64,000 nucleotides of DNA from Isoetes taiwanensis (taxonomy: Eukaryota > Streptophyta > Lycopodiopsida > Isoetales > Isoetaceae): positions 2,588,325-2,652,324 of the forward strand of contig JAJEKV010000113.1 in the NCBI GenBank assembly GCA_021234155.1. Reading direction: 5' to 3'. The notes beneath the pieces are model-generated. The model ran no database searches. It saw nothing but the letters and a program-made list of their open reading frames with translations, and was not told where the DNA came from. Made by a program: the position numbers and the translations under genes. This document shows positions 1 through 12,581 of the stretch, one piece after another. The stretch's first letter is position 1; every line of letters begins with the position of its first letter.

Positions 1-2350
1 ATACAATGCATTCATACATCACACATCACACAAATTATCAAAATTCTATGATGATCTAACTACTTAGTGTAGCATCGTAACAAAACAGAAAGAATGGCAT
101 ACACTATAAATTTTGCATATTCTGGCCATCGCCAGTACTGTAGGAACTTTAAATACCCAATAAATGACTCATCGTCTAAATAACGATTTTGTAACAAGTC
201 TGCAAGTGAAAAGGTACTATGGTCAGAGAGATGCAAAAGCTTAAGATGTCTATGAACAGGATACAATAAATTATGCAAAAAATATGACTAACAGCTAAAG
301 CAATGATATAACATAAATTCAGTTTGAAGACTTTTAACTTCGACTAACTACTTCAGCTCAAATACTTATTGCTGAACGCTTTTACTTATACGGGGAACAA
401 ATCTCTTAGAATGAAGGTAAGTTGGATAAGCAAGGCATTGCACAAATTCCAGTTCTAACAGAAACCTTTGTCTTCCTCCATTAGTCTCCTTAAACCCGTC
501 CTTCAACCTGCACCATAACATGGTATAAGTTTCTATTATTCTACACAAGGTCACTGGTACTTGCAGAAATTAAACATCAGAATCTTGGAATCACATCCTA
601 CTTGCTCATTGTAAAATGATCACTGCGAAAGTGAGAACTCTGACGCAGCTCCAAGAAGAATAAAGCATGAGGATACCTGTAGAAGAAATAACAACATTAC
701 ATTAAATTTAGAATACAATGCATTCATACACCACACATCACACAAATTATCAAAATTCTATGATGATCTAATTACTTAGTGTGGCATTATAACAAAACAG
801 AAGGAATGGCATACACTATAAATTTTGCATATTCTGGCCGCCGCCAGTACTGTAGGAACTTTAAATACACAATAAATGACTCATCGTCAAAATAACGATT
901 TTGTGCCAAGTCTGCAAGTGAAAAAGGTACTATGGTCAGAGAGATGCAAAAGCTTAAGATGTCTATGAACAGGATACAATAAATTATGCAAAATATATGA
1001 CTACAAGCTAAAGCAACGATATAACCTAAATTCAGTTTGAAGACTTTCAACTTCGACTAACTACTTCAGCTCAAATACTTGTTGCTGAACGCTTTTACTT
1101 ATACAGGGAACAAACCTCTTAGAATGAAGATAAGTTGGATGCACTGCACAAATTCCAGTTCTAACAGAAACCTTTGTCTTCCTCCATCAGTCTCCTTAAA
1201 CTCGTCCTTTAACCTGCACCATAACATGGTATAAGTTTTTATTATTCTAGACAAGGTCACTGCTACTTGCAGGAATTAAATATCGGAATCTTGGAATCAC
1301 ATCCTACTTCCTCATTGTAAAATCATGCCTTACTGAAGGCGAGGAACTCTAGTTTCGAGTTCGCCAATTTATTGTAATGAGAGCCGCCCACACACTCAAA
1401 ATACTCTCCATCTGCCCAACAGACCTCTCCGGACATACTGCAGGACATATTTTCTACCTTATGGGCGGGGTGTGCCATGGCAAATTCCAGCAACATGCCC
1501 TTTACCAATAACAGCAACAATAGATGTAGAATGTTGAGCGACCTTGCGCAAATATGTTGTCATGAACCTAGAACAAAACCATGGTTGTACAATGCCTCGC
1601 TAAATCTAGAATACAATGCATTCATACATCACAAATCACACTATCAAAATTCTATGATGGTCAGAGAGATGCAAAAGCTTAAGATGTCTATGAACAGGAT
1701 ACAATAAAATATGCAAAAAATATGACTAACAGCTAAAGCAACGATATAACCTAAATTCAGTTTGAAGACTTTCAACTTCGATTAACTACTTCAGCTCAAA
1801 TACTTGTTGCTGAACGCTTTTACTTATACAGGGAACAAACCTCTTAGGATGAAGATAAGTTGGATTAGCAAGGCACTATACAAATTCCAGTTCTAAGAGA
1901 AACCTTTGTCTTCCTCCATCAATCTCCTTAAACCCGTCCTTTAACCTGCACCATAACATGGTATAAGTTTCTATTATTCTACACAAGCACTGCTACTTGC
2001 AGAAATTAAACATCGGAATCTTGGAATCAAATCCTACGTGCTCATTGTAAAAATCATGCCTTACTGAAGGCGAGGGACCCTAGTTTCGAGTTCGCCAATT
2101 TATCGTAATGAGAGCCACCCACAGACTCAAAATACTTGCCATCTGCCCAAGAGACCTCTCCGGTTAGCCGGTTTCGAGAGGGCTGCCCATCAACAGAAGT
2201 GACCGATAGTTTACAGCCAATCATAAGTTTGGAGCAGTCACCAGCATATCCTAGGAATATTCTAGCATATACCTGGGATATGCCAAAAGCCCACATAAAC
2301 AAGGGTTTGCCCCCCTAGAGGCAACCCAAAAATTAGACATCGAGGTGTAC
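1..2350. repeat. Three-copy tandem repeat of a 0.7-0.9 kb unit
   Basis: The phrase beginning ATACAATGCATTCATACA recurs at about 1, 714 and 1613, and long collinear stretches follow each time (for example the stretch with CAGTTTGAAGACTTT near 320, 1031 and 1761). The second and third units carry an extra segment of about 290 bp starting AATCATGCCTTACTGAAGG (about 1322 and 2053), which the first unit lacks. The short ORFs inside are broken differently in each copy, so I see no conserved protein. The array probably continues to the left of the window. I do not recognise the unit; it may be a decayed gene or transposon segment amplified in tandem. Confidence 0.75.
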
Positions 2351-2531
2351 AGGTACAGGTGTTATGCAGATATTCTGAGTTCGCAAGAGGAACCTTCAGT
2401 TGCAAAGATAGTCTGCATTCTGCAGAACTGCAGGAAGAAAAAGGGGCTAGTTTGAAGAATCCGGCTTTCCTCTATTGTAGAAACCGGCTTGTGCAGCGAT
2501 TGAAGCAGATGGCCCTCCCATTGAACGAATT

Positions 2532-2680
2532 CCCCCCCCCCCCCCCCCCGAACCTATCCATCCCCCCTCTGCTGCCCGATTTAGTACGCTTAAAAAATAT
2601 CAAAAGTCTTGTACAGTTTGTCTTATCCGGGTGATGCGATGGGGGAGGGGGGATGGAGTTCAATGGAGGGGGGGGATACT
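2532..2680. repeat. Homopolymer C and G tracts
   Basis: An 18-base C run (2532-2549) is followed by further C-rich and then G-rich tracts (about 2640-2680, runs of 6-9 G). Low complexity only; no coding role is apparent. Assembly length errors are likely here. Confidence 0.7.
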
Positions 2681-2739
2681 CATCAGAATCTTTCCAGCTC
2701 GGATACTACTACGATGAGGGGGGCCGGATTCTTCAACTG

Positions 2740-4876
2740 TGTTTTTGGAAGTTCATGGATTGGAAGTTCATAGTGTTTTTGGAAATTACGTTGTGCCTGT
2801 GCTTGTGTCATCAAAGAAGTGGACAAAAGTTGCAGACTTGAATAGTGGCTTGACAGAACAGACAGCTCTGATTCGCGATTTTGTTCATAGTACTAGAGGG
2901 AAGGGCAAAATAGCCTTTGTAGTTGTGAGAGAACGAACCTTTACTATGCAATGTGTGGCAAGTTTTCAAGAAGGTTTGGTTAGTAAGGGGTTGGTTAAGT
3001 ACATAAGCACCCTGAATAAGGAATCAGTTGTTGATGTTGAAGGGGTCGTTGCTAACTCTGGGATAGAACTTACAGGGACTCCACAACAGGTTTGCATATT
3101 TCCTTATTCTTTCTGGTCTATTGTTGGAGTTATTCAAATAATAATACTTAACACTAGGTGGAGTTACAAGTTTGAAAAATATATTGTGTATCCAAGGCAG
3201 GTTCATTACCTTTTAACATTGAGGATGATGCTTGTAGCGACCAGGAAATTGAGAAGGGAAAGGAGGTAAGTATTAGGCTTCCCATTATGCATGTGACAAT
3301 CTTTCCAATTTATTAGTGACAAGTAGTTGTTTGTAAACAGAGTGGAGAACTGTATGTGAGCGTTTTACAGGATACAAGATTGAACAACGAGTTTTTTAAT
3401 CTGCGTACTCCTGCAAACCAGGGCATCTTTCGAGTACAGTCAAGTGTTTCAACTGTAGGTTCATCTTACATTTTATGTTGTTCATGCCAACTTATGTCTA
3501 CACTTGAAATATAACATCAGTGGCTTGTCTTTTATGATTTCAGCTTTTCCGCGACTTCCTACTTTCTAGAGACTTTATGGGAATTCACACCCCAAAGCTT
3601 ATGGCTGGAGCGAGTGAAGGTGGTGCTTCGGTATTCAAATTGCAATACATTGGACAACCAGCATGTTTGGCATAGTCACCACAGTTGCATAAGCAGATGA
3701 CAATCTGTGGAGGCTTTGGCCGGGTTTTTGAGATTGGTTCTGTCTTTAGAGCAGAAAACTCGTTTACACATCGCCATCTATGTGAATTTGTAGGTCTTGA
3801 TTTGGAAATAGAAATAAAGGAGCACTACTTTGAGGCAAGTGTTCACTGCTTAGCTGCGTACTTACAAAAATATATTGAATAACGTTTGTAATGGCAATTT
3901 TAGATTCTTGATTTGTTAAGCGATCTATTTCTGCATATAATTGAAGGCCTGAACACCAAGTGTGTCAAAGAACTCGAGGCTATCAATCAATATCCATTTG
4001 AGCCCTTGAAGGTTTGTTTCTACAATTTGTTGGGGGTATATTGATTTTTAAAAATAAATAGATTATATTTTCAGTATCTCAAAAAGACATTGCGGCTAAC
4101 GTTTGCAGAGGGTGTAGAAATGCTAAAGGTATGTAGCTCTGAAATTTAGCTCCTTTCTAAGCATGTTTTAATTCCTAATAGATCATTATGTTGTTCAAGA
4201 AGCAGGCATTGAAGTTGATCCATTTGGAGATCTATCTACTGAAACGGAGAGGTGATAAGGTCAATAAGTCAAGGAAAATTAGGTCTTTCATTGCTATGCT
4301 TTACCTTGTAAAAAGTTGACTAAATTGACAAGCCTGCAGGTACAACACCAATTTTTATTTCCTTTATCGGTATCCCCTTGTTGTTAGACCTTTTTACACC
4401 ATGCCAGCCGTTGATGATCCTCGCTATATCAATTCATTTGATGTCTTCATTCGAGGTAAATCTTTTCGTGGCTTGATTGGATGAGCTTGTTTGGCATAGA
4501 AGTTGTACAGAAAGTTGAGTCTCTCTCCTGTAGAGATCAAACCACCAATATTTATGAACTTTAGTGCTTTGCTAAGAAAAATTGCTGTAAATTAAATATT
4601 GTTGTTTCTGACACATTCAAGAGCAAATTACCTGTAATTGAAGTTCTACTTTTGACATTTTCAAGGATAAAGGATATGGATAGCTTAATCTATATTTCGC
4701 AATTACTGGTTATGGCTCATAGATTTATATTTTTTCTATTTGCATTTCTTTAATCGCAGGAGAAGAAATAATATCCGGTGCGCAAAGAATACACGAACCC
4801 GAGTTGCTTATCACAAGGGCGAAAGCTTGTGGAATTGATGTTGAATCATTGACGTCCTACATTGATTCCTTCAAGT
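2740..4876 (+). pseudogene. Cytosolic aspartyl-tRNA synthetase, decayed and 3'-truncated
   Basis: Class IIb aminoacyl-tRNA synthetase that would charge tRNA-Asp in the cytosol. Exon-like blocks lie in the family order. About 2760-3088 is the anticodon-binding OB domain (IRDFVHSTRGKGKIAFVVVR, then SKGLVKYISTLNKESVVDVE). Then come 3195-3267, 3341-3460 (LRTPANQGIF), 3544-3882 ([16 protein letters not shown]; motif 2 [15 protein letters not shown]), 3904-4012, 4075-4128, a block near 4340-4456 (RYPLVVRPFYTMP) and 4761-4875 ([17 protein letters not shown]). Most blocks end at GT donors and begin after AG acceptors. A TAG interrupts the reading frame at 3674-3676 in a normally invariant stretch. 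The last exon with class II motif 3 (GxGLER) is missing, and PPR-like sequence follows directly. It is therefore a pseudogene; the functional copy must be elsewhere. Confidence 0.85.
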
Positions 4877-4884
4877 AAGAAATA

Positions 4885-5860
4885 TGTTGGGATTGTCGAA
4901 TTGGATTGCTTTAAGCAAATGGAATTTAAGGATTCCATTAGAGCCAACAATTTACATGTTCAATAATATTGTTAATATGCATGCGAAATGTGGGAGTTTA
5001 GAGAACGCTCACCATATATTTGACAAAATGCCTACATAGAATGTATTTACTTGGACATTGCTGATAACATGGCACATTTAACATGGAGATGCTACAGAGG
5101 CAATTGAAGTTTTTAGATGTATGCAGCATGGAAATATAAAGCCAAGCATTGTTATTTTGGGTAGTATTTTAAATGCAGGTGCCTACATCTCATCCTTAGG
5201 GCAAGGAAAGCATGTGAATGCCTATGTTTTGATGCTTATACATGTCTGCGATGGTCTCATTAGTAACACCCTCATTGATATATATATGTGAAAGTAGGAA
5301 AATCATGTGCATGCCCATATTCTGATGCTTGTACATGTCTTGGATGGTCTCATTAGTAACACCCTCATTGATATATATGTTAAAGTAGAGAGTATACGTG
5401 ATGCCCAAATTGTGTTTAGAGATTACCAATATGAGACGTTATTTGGAGCACAATCATTGTAGAAGGTTTTGGCAAGGTAGCAATAGAGCTTTGTAGGTAT
5501 ATGAAGCTTGAAGGTATAAAGGCAAATGATGTAACTTTTGCATGTATTTAAGGGGAAGTTTGAAGGTATAAGGGCAAATGATGTAACTTTTGCATGTATT
5601 TAGGGGGCATGATTTTGGTTTAGGAAAACATGTCCATGCCAGTAATATCAAAACTAGAATTCCATGTGATGTTTAAACTAGAATTCCATGTGATGTTTAT
5701 CTTGGAAGTATACTTGTAGATATATATGCAAAATGTAGAAGCATCAAAGAAGCCTCCCAAGTATTTGACATAATGATTTCAAGAGACACAGTAACATGGA
5801 ACATATTGATTTCAGGTTATGCGGAGAATGGGCTTCTTTTTCATTGTTTAGAGTCATGCA
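4885..5860 (+). pseudogene. PPR (pentatricopeptide repeat) protein relic
   Basis: Reading across several frame breaks gives typical plant PPR phrases: NMHAKCGSLENAHHIFDKMP near 4975, then EAIEVFRCMQ, and further on IYAKCRSIKEASQVFDIM near 5725. These are the repeats of organelle RNA-binding PPR proteins of the PLS type. Stops and shifts are frequent. A roughly 70-bp internal duplication is visible (5216-5290 against 5316-5390), and another near 5500-5600 repeats GCAAATGATGTAACTTTTGC. No start or C-terminal E/DYW motif can be assigned. It abuts the truncated synthetase relic, so this interval is probably a rearranged graveyard and not a locus. Confidence 0.7.
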
Positions 5861-5989
5861 AAATTATATGAAGCCAAATATTGCTTCTGTAACTACTTTA
5901 TCTGAGGTGATTTTGACTTTATGGGCTTTCAAATATCCATATATCTTAAATAAATAGCTGACTTCATTTTCATTCAGATATCCAAATAA

Positions 5990-7352
5990 ATGTTAGAATA
6001 AAATAGAATAGAATAGATTTTTTATCGTCCACGGAGACCGATTGGCCTATGGGACCCAAACAAAAAAAGAGCAGCAAGCGTATTACTGTCAGGATTAAAA
6101 AACCCCCACCTCGAAGGGTTTTCGAGGGAAAAACCTTAGCAATAATAAGTATGCTGGCATGCTGTACAATTGTATAGGACAGTTCAATACTGTCCCGGAG
6201 GACACAACTGAGTCCGTGCATCCATAACCTCCAGGAGGTATGACCCCAACAAACCCATTGACGTCGTATTCAATAACTCATGCAACGGTTGGCCCGACAC
6301 TAGTAATCGAACATACCGCTCTCGGATATGGGCAAATGCTGGGCAGATCTAGAGGGCATGACATTCATCCTCAATGGCGCTTTGGTGGCAACACTGGCAA
6401 AGCCTTTCCTCCCGTGCTTCCCGAGCCCAACATCCTGTCTCAATGCAAAGACGATGTGCATCCGTGCGAATGGAAGCTATAAGTCTGCGCTTCTTCATGG
6501 GCAAATGGGTGTACAAGTACTGGTGTGGGATTCTCATGAGCCTAGGATTGACTTGCTGCTATATGCCAGGTTCCAGCAGGCTTTGAGGCGTTGGGGACCC
6601 ATCGCTATGGTCAAAGCAAGGTTGGGAAAATGTGTATCACCCATAGCAACCACCTTCTGGAAGTAAATGATATGGCATTCCAATGCAGCCCATTGAAGCG
6701 GTAGAAAACCTGTCTCCTAGAGTAGGATCTGGTATAGAACTGTGGACTTTACTCCAAGGGCTCGTGCCAAGAAGGCTTTCTGCACCTGCTCGAGGTCATT
6801 CCAGGTGTTGAGGGATATCACCGGCCCCCACACTTCTGCCCCATACAAGAGGACCGGCTCGACCAAGGCCCGAAACAAGTGTGACTGGTGGCCCCAGGCA
6901 TACAACTCTGCCTTGTGGCTGTTGTTCTGCATGGCATATAGTGCTTTCCAACCTGCCATGACCCGCAACCTGATGGCAGCATCCCAATGGTTGGTAGCAG
7001 AGAACTCGATTCCCAAGTACTTGTCGGTCGGAGCCACCTCTACATCTTGTCCCTGGTAAGTGAATGAGGGAAGCCTTGGCTGACGGGATGATGAAACTAG
7101 CAGCACCCTAGTTTTGGCCAAGTTAACTCGCATGCCAGTGAATCGGCAAAAAGTGTCAAGAGCATCCAGGTGACGTTGCATGTCCTCTGGAACGTAGACC
7201 AAGATGTTGACATCGTCAGCATATATGAGTTGCCGGATTGTGTGATGCATGAGATGGGCGCCTGCCCCTCCATGCTCAGATGGGTAGCCTACGTTAATGA
7301 TAATTTTATCTACTGGAATCTCATCATTCTTGGCTACAAACTCACTGAACAT
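5990..7352 (-). mobile_element. LINE remnant: RT C-terminal half and 3' end
   Basis: The minus strand carries a reading frame (7352-6717) with the reverse transcriptase box QLIYADDVNILVYV followed by LDALDTFCRFTGMRVNLAKT, the usual layout of non-LTR reverse transcriptases. Downstream, about 6537-6349, the frame RLCQCCHQSAIEDECHAL fits the C-terminal Cys/His finger of LINE ORF2. The 5' part (endonuclease and first RT blocks) is absent, as expected of 5'-truncated LINEs. The 3' end probably lies near 6000, where the minus strand ends in a short CTATT-type repeat. A second, more decayed copy of the same family is at about 53.9-55.8 kb on the other strand. Confidence 0.8.
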
Positions 7353-7861
7353 TTATCACACTTTAGTCTTCCATCACCATGTATAATATGATCTTGGATT
7401 ACCTATTCTAAAATCACGACTCACCCTAATCCCATAGGTCTTCTTAGACACCCTTGAGCCCATAACCTAGTTGACGCAAAATGAAAAACTGGGATAATAC
7501 ATTAAAATCAATTGAATACCAGCCAATATAGATTTATATTACAAAGACAAACAACAAAATGCATTGTATATTGACGATATGATACTAACTGGAACTTTTG
7601 ATCCCATGCATATATGGAGCAAAGTTACAATCTGCAATTATTGCAACAGCCTATCAGAAGTGTTACAGGATTGTTGACAGGTCCAATAATGAGTCAGCAT
7701 ATTCCACGTCACCCCAAAGGGCATGACTGTTAATTACAGACGCATCTTATATTAGTTTAATTTTCTCTATTTTTTTGTTATCTGGTCATTCCTCCTCTGT
7801 AAGCTACGGCAAGGGCTATTCTTGCCTAATCCATTATATATCATTCTTTTATTCTATAATA

Positions 7862-7875
7862 TGGTATCAGAGCCC
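7862..7875 (+). other. Primer binding site for initiator tRNA-Met (copia)
   Basis: TGGTATCAGAGCCC is complementary to the 3' end of plant initiator tRNA-Met, the usual minus-strand primer of plant copia elements. It directly follows the presumed 5' LTR end. Confidence 0.85.
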
Positions 7876-8030
7876 AGAAATGGGTTCTAGGAAGCAGAAA
7901 AAGGACTTGACTGCTCTTAGGGTTCAAAGGGCTATTATCAGAGTAAATCAGAGGCTGCACCAATGAAATCTTCCGTACTTGAAAGACTAAGATTCAATTA
8001 AAAGATTAAGTTTCAGAAAATTAGGAGCAG

Positions 8031-8965
8031 GTTGAAAGTATGTGATTGAGAAATTTAATGGGAAGAACTTCTATACCTAGCAGATAAAAATGAAGTTTCA
8101 CCTGATTGAAAAGATCTTTTTGGCATGATAGATGAATCTGAGAAAAAGCCCATAGATGCAACAGAATTGGTGAAGTGGAAGTTGAAGAACAAACAAACCA
8201 TGGCAATAATTGGGCTTGGGTTAGGAGACTCCCAGATACATTCATGCAGATCTTACAAAAAGTGCCAAAGAAGTTTGGAAGACATTGGAGAGTATTTTTG
8301 ATGCTCAAGCCAAGAATTCCAAAGTGTTATTGAAAAGGCAGCTTTTTGATTTGCGCATGAATGAAGGGGAGAATTTGGCTGATCATGTCAATCAGCTAAG
8401 ATCACTCATGCACCAACTTGCTGGAATTAATGCTTCTGTAGATGATGAAGATGCTAAATGAGTGTTGTATCATAGTCTTCCTCCATCGTACAGCAATGTA
8501 GTGACAACTCTGCAGATTGTACAGCGCCTAAGTCTGGATCAGATCATTGCTTCTTTGCTTGAAGAAGAACGAAGGCAGAGTGGAGGGGATTCCTTCTCAA
8601 TGGCAGTGTTTGTCAAACAAAAGTCTCAAGACTTCAAACGCAGCAGTGAAGGAGTTGATTTGAAGGCTAAAAAGGGAGGAAGCAACACCAATTTTAATTC
8701 CAAGAACCGAGCCACAAGTAGTAAGTTCTCTAGAAAAAACATCCTTTCGATTTGCAAGAAAAAGGGATTATGTAATTCTTGCAAGCAGCTGGGGCATTAT
8801 GCTCAGGAATGCCCAACTCGCCTTGAAAAAGGTAAGGAAAAGGCATTTACTGCAGAAATGGATGAAGAGAGAAGCTTTATGGCTAGATGTGGGAATCAGA
8901 CTGTTAAAGATGGGCAGTATATCATATGGATGGATTTTGGAGCACCCAACATATTTGTGGCTCCA
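8031..8965 (+). pseudogene. Copia Gag with CCHC zinc knuckle
   Basis: Nucleocapsid-type Gag of the copia element. After several stops near the N-terminus (FNGKNFYT, then IDATELVKWKLKN), the frame from 8462 is open to 8968. It reads YHSLPPSYSNVVTTLQ and then a CX2CX4HX4C zinc knuckle (CNSCKQLGHYAQEC, about 8773-8814). It ends in MDFGAPN where the protease active site (DSGA) would start; that aspartate/serine context is altered and the sequence then jumps to integrase, so protease is deleted. Confidence 0.8.
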
Positions 8966-9589
8966 TGACTCCAGACAATCTTGGACACAAAAGATACTTC
9001 ATCACATTTATCGATGACTATTGTATGTACTTGATTGCCAATAAATCTGAAACTCTCTCTATATTTCATATTTATGTAGCCTGAGTTCAAGTGGAGACAA
9101 ATAGAAAAATTCAAACACTTTGGACTGATAGGGGCGGTGAGTACACATCTTGTGCTTTTATGTCCTATTGTCAGATGCAAGGAATTCAGCAGCAATTTAC
9201 AACCCCATATACACCTGAGCAGAATGGGTAGTTGAACGTATGAATAGGACATTAATGGGGGCCACAAGGTGTATGTTGGCATATTCAGGTTTTCCAAAGA
9301 CATTTTGGGGAGAAGCTTTAGCAACAGCAACATACATAAAGCATCAAGTGATGGCGTACAGTCATGGGAAGTCTCCTGAGGAAGTTTGGACAAACAAGAA
9401 ACCAAATATTGAGAAGATGTGGATATTTGGATGTCTAACCTATGCGCATATTCCAAAAGAGAAACAGAAGAAATTGGATTTTAAAACACAAACTGCAATC
9501 TTTGTAGGATATGGAAAAGCTAAAAGAGGTTACATATTATATTCAATGGAAGATCATCGGTTCTCCTATTGTAGAGATGTAAATTTTTG
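8966..9589 (+). pseudogene. Copia integrase core, N-terminally deleted
   Basis: Begins abruptly inside integrase (HGSMTPDNLGHKRYFITFID) and continues with TLWTDRGGEY, PEQNG and MNRTLMGATRCML, the D-D-E core of copia integrases, then the GKSPEEVWTNKKP and FGCLTYAHIP blocks of the C-terminal part. The HHCC zinc finger that should precede the core is absent. There are in-frame stops near 9080 and 9231. The deletion fuses the Gag/protease boundary to integrase. Confidence 0.8.
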
Positions 9590-9689
9590 AGAACACCTCA
9601 TCTACAAAGATCTTCTTCAAACAGCAATAATTCCTTCTTCTATTGGTACTAGTGCAGTGATCTTAGAAGAAAAAATGAGGAGGCATATC

Positions 9690-11140
9690 TTGAAGCTAAC
9701 GATCAGCATGTGGAGCCCACTGATGAGCAGGAAGTTGGTCCAGATATTGGGCCTCAACGCCCATTCTTAACAGGTTTAAATCCAGCACCCGGTTTCCATC
9801 AAGTGGGAGCACATGTTGCTGGGAGCACATCCAAACAAAGTGGCTCATCCAGAACTGGAGTACGTGCCGAACCATATGTTACAAGAGCTGGTTGCATGAC
9901 GAAGCCAACTGTAGCAGTAAAAACATCCATTTCCCAATCCAATAAGAAGCCGTTGTACATGGCACATGCTGGTCCGGTTGTTCTTGAACCTAATTCTTTT
10001 GTAGAAGCTTTGTCAAGAACGTATGCTAATGAATGGACGACTGCTGTTGATGCAGAATTTAACTCCTTACAAAAGAATAACACTTGGCGCCTCATTCCAT
10101 TACCTCAAGTACGCAAACCTGTAAGTTGTAAATGGCTTTTTAAGGTTAAATATAAATCTGATAGCACAATTGAATGGTTTAAGGCGTGTTTAGTAGCCCG
10201 GGGGTTTACACAAGTTGAGCATTTGGAATTCACTGAGACTTTTTCTCTAGTTGTCAAAATGGTTTCCATTCGAGTGTTATTGAATTTAGCGGTAACACTT
10301 GATCTTGAAGTCCATCAGATGGACGTCAAGACCGCATTCTTGAATGGAGAACTAGATGAAGACATCTATATGAATTAGCCAAAGGGATATGTGCAATCAG
10401 GGTCTGCAAGCTTGTATGTAAACGGAACCGTGCCATCTATGGCCTAAAACAGTCTCCTAGACTATGATACCAGCTTATGGATGGGTATCTTGCATCATTG
10501 GGCTTTAAAAGAAATGGGAAAAATTCTAATGTTTATGTGTGTCAGTAAGGCACACGTTGTTTTGTCATTGTTGCTCTATATGTCGATGATTGTATTCTAG
10601 TAAGCAACTATTTGGCATCATTGGAGAACTTGAAGAAGCAGCTCAGCTCCAGATTTGACATGACAGATTTAGGTGAGATCCATTATTGTCTTGGAATACA
10701 CCTTCGAGACAGGGGGAGAAAGCAACTTATTATGTCTCAAAGCCGTTATATCTAAGACATGCTTGTACGCTTTGGCATGAATAGTTGTAAGCATGTTAGT
10801 GCACCCATGGAAACAGGTCTGAAATTGTCTAGAGATGATTTGCCAAAGAGTTCAGAAGAGCAAGAGAATATAAAATCAGCCCCTTATCGTCAGGTGGTTG
10901 GCAGCCTTAATTATGCAATGGTTTGTACAAGACCAGATCTTTCATATGTAGTGGGAGTCACTTCACAGTTTATGAATAATTCCGGAGCATTACATTGACA
11001 AAGTGTGAAATGAATTATGAGGTATCTGAAAGGAACAATGCACTTTGGGTTATGCTTTGAAGGAAGAGAGAAGCCATGGCTTGTGGGATATACTGACGCT
11101 GATTGGGCGGGGGATTCTGATACTAGGAAGTCCACGTCTA
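9690..11140 (+). pseudogene. Copia reverse transcriptase and RNase H, broken
   Basis: RT begins near 10000 (EWTTAVDAEFNSLQKNNTW). It has the KWLFKVKYKSD block, QMDVKTAFLNGELDEDIYM (10318-10375), a stop at 10376, and the catalytic box LYVDDCIL near 10575. RNase H starts near 11017 with GYTDADWAGD (11089-11118) and TRKSTS. After about 11143 the RNase H frame is replaced by LTR-like sequence (see findings). Frameshifts and stops are numerous; no activity is expected. Confidence 0.85.
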
Positions 11141-11195
11141 GCTATTCTTGCTTAATTCATTATATATCATCCTTTTATTATGTAATAAGAAGGAT

Positions 11196-12581
11196 CTATG
11201 TTTATCTAGTGCAAGAGTGCAGAGACATGCAAGTGGTAAGATCGTGACTTGCATTGGTGCAAATGCATATCTTGGATCAATTGACATAATATCGGCACGA
11301 TACATGGTTCAAGGTCTTGTAAACTTGATTTTTTTGGCCATCATCTTCATCACATTCCAATGGGCAGGCTTTACTTGCATTATTGTCTTAGTCCTCATAG
11401 TTTCCTATATCAAAAGGCCTTGGGAAAGTCCAGACAAATATTATGACTAATCAGGACAAGAGGTTGAGTTTGACAATAGAGGATTTATATAGTATGATAG
11501 ATGTTTTGAGCAAGGGACTAAAATTGCCCAAGAAAATTGTAATCATAATTGTAAGGTAAGTCCTCGAGGGAACTCTAAAGTGTAGTACAAGCTAATCATC
11601 AAATATGTAGCATTATAAGAGGGGGGTTTTTTTTGTGATTTTATGCGCTTTTTGGCATGGTTTTCATATGATTTTATGGGCATATTCACGTGGACGTACT
11701 AAACAGTATTTCTAGAGTGCACTCAATTGTTAGCCATTGATTTTAAAGAAGAGGGAAAATCGTGTGGTTGTGGGGCTTTTATTGTTAATATTAGGTTTGT
11801 CAAATATTAGGTTAATATTAGGGTTTCGGATTTGCTTGTAGTTCTGCTTCCAGGCTTGGGCCACCAGCATTTAGATCCGGTAGGAGATTTCTGATATTGG
11901 GCCAGGGTAGAAACGGGTAGTAAATCGGCCACAGCTGGGTGGATTGACAACTACAGCTGCAAAACCCGAGCTCCATGTAGATTAGGAAGAGTTTTTGTTT
12001 GATCTGATAAACCATGGCTAAGTAGAGCCGACAACAGCCGAACACTCCGCCCAAAAGAGGGCTGGCCTGGAAAGAACAGGTAGAAGCTTATTGGTTGAAA
12101 TAAAAGAGGCTAATCTTTTGTTTGAGAAGATATTTGGGGAGATCGGATCATTTGGGGCGGCAACCTGCAACAAATTGGTTTCTACAAATCAGCTTCCTCA
12201 ACTCTCAGTTCTCCTGAAGCTCCGATTTGTCAGAACAGAGCTGCCGATACCTCTTTGGACAGCATATTGGCAGCCAGCATTGACGACCCCTTCTGGAGCT
12301 GTGACTTATTCCTGTGGCCGAAGTAATTGGAGAGGAGAAGCCTCCCTTGTTCTGCTCTTGGCAGAACCATCTTGCAGCATTGGCGTCCTTTGATTCTGAC
12401 ATTTATATGAAAGGTTGAGCTTTCTATTGAGTTTCCAGAGCCTTGGATAAGTTGGAATGATATACTGATTCCTCAATCCATGTTGTAAAGGTGTGAGCTG
12501 TATCTATTTGAGATGTTTGTAGTTCTAGATAAGTTTCCATTTTTCTTACATAATTTTACATTAGCGGACAACAATATACAG
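11196..12581. other. No gene recognised
   Basis: AT-rich sequence with only short, unconserved reading frames. The stretch around 11820-12400 is slightly GC-richer and open in two frames for up to 100 codons, but neither resembles a protein I know. It may be transposon-derived. Confidence 0.4.

Larger units (their letters stand above)
7670..11195 (+). mobile_element. Ty1/copia LTR retrotransposon, internally deleted
   Basis: Order of parts: a possible short 5' LTR (about 7670-7861), primer binding site TGGTATCAGAGCCC at 7862, Gag, integrase, RT, RNase H, then a short piece that matches the 5' LTR end. Protease and the integrase zinc finger are missing, so the copy is not autonomous. Domain order Gag-INT-RT-RH is diagnostic of copia. 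Many stops and frameshifts separate the domains. The LTR start is uncertain because no clear TG...CA boundary or target duplication is visible. Confidence 0.85.
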
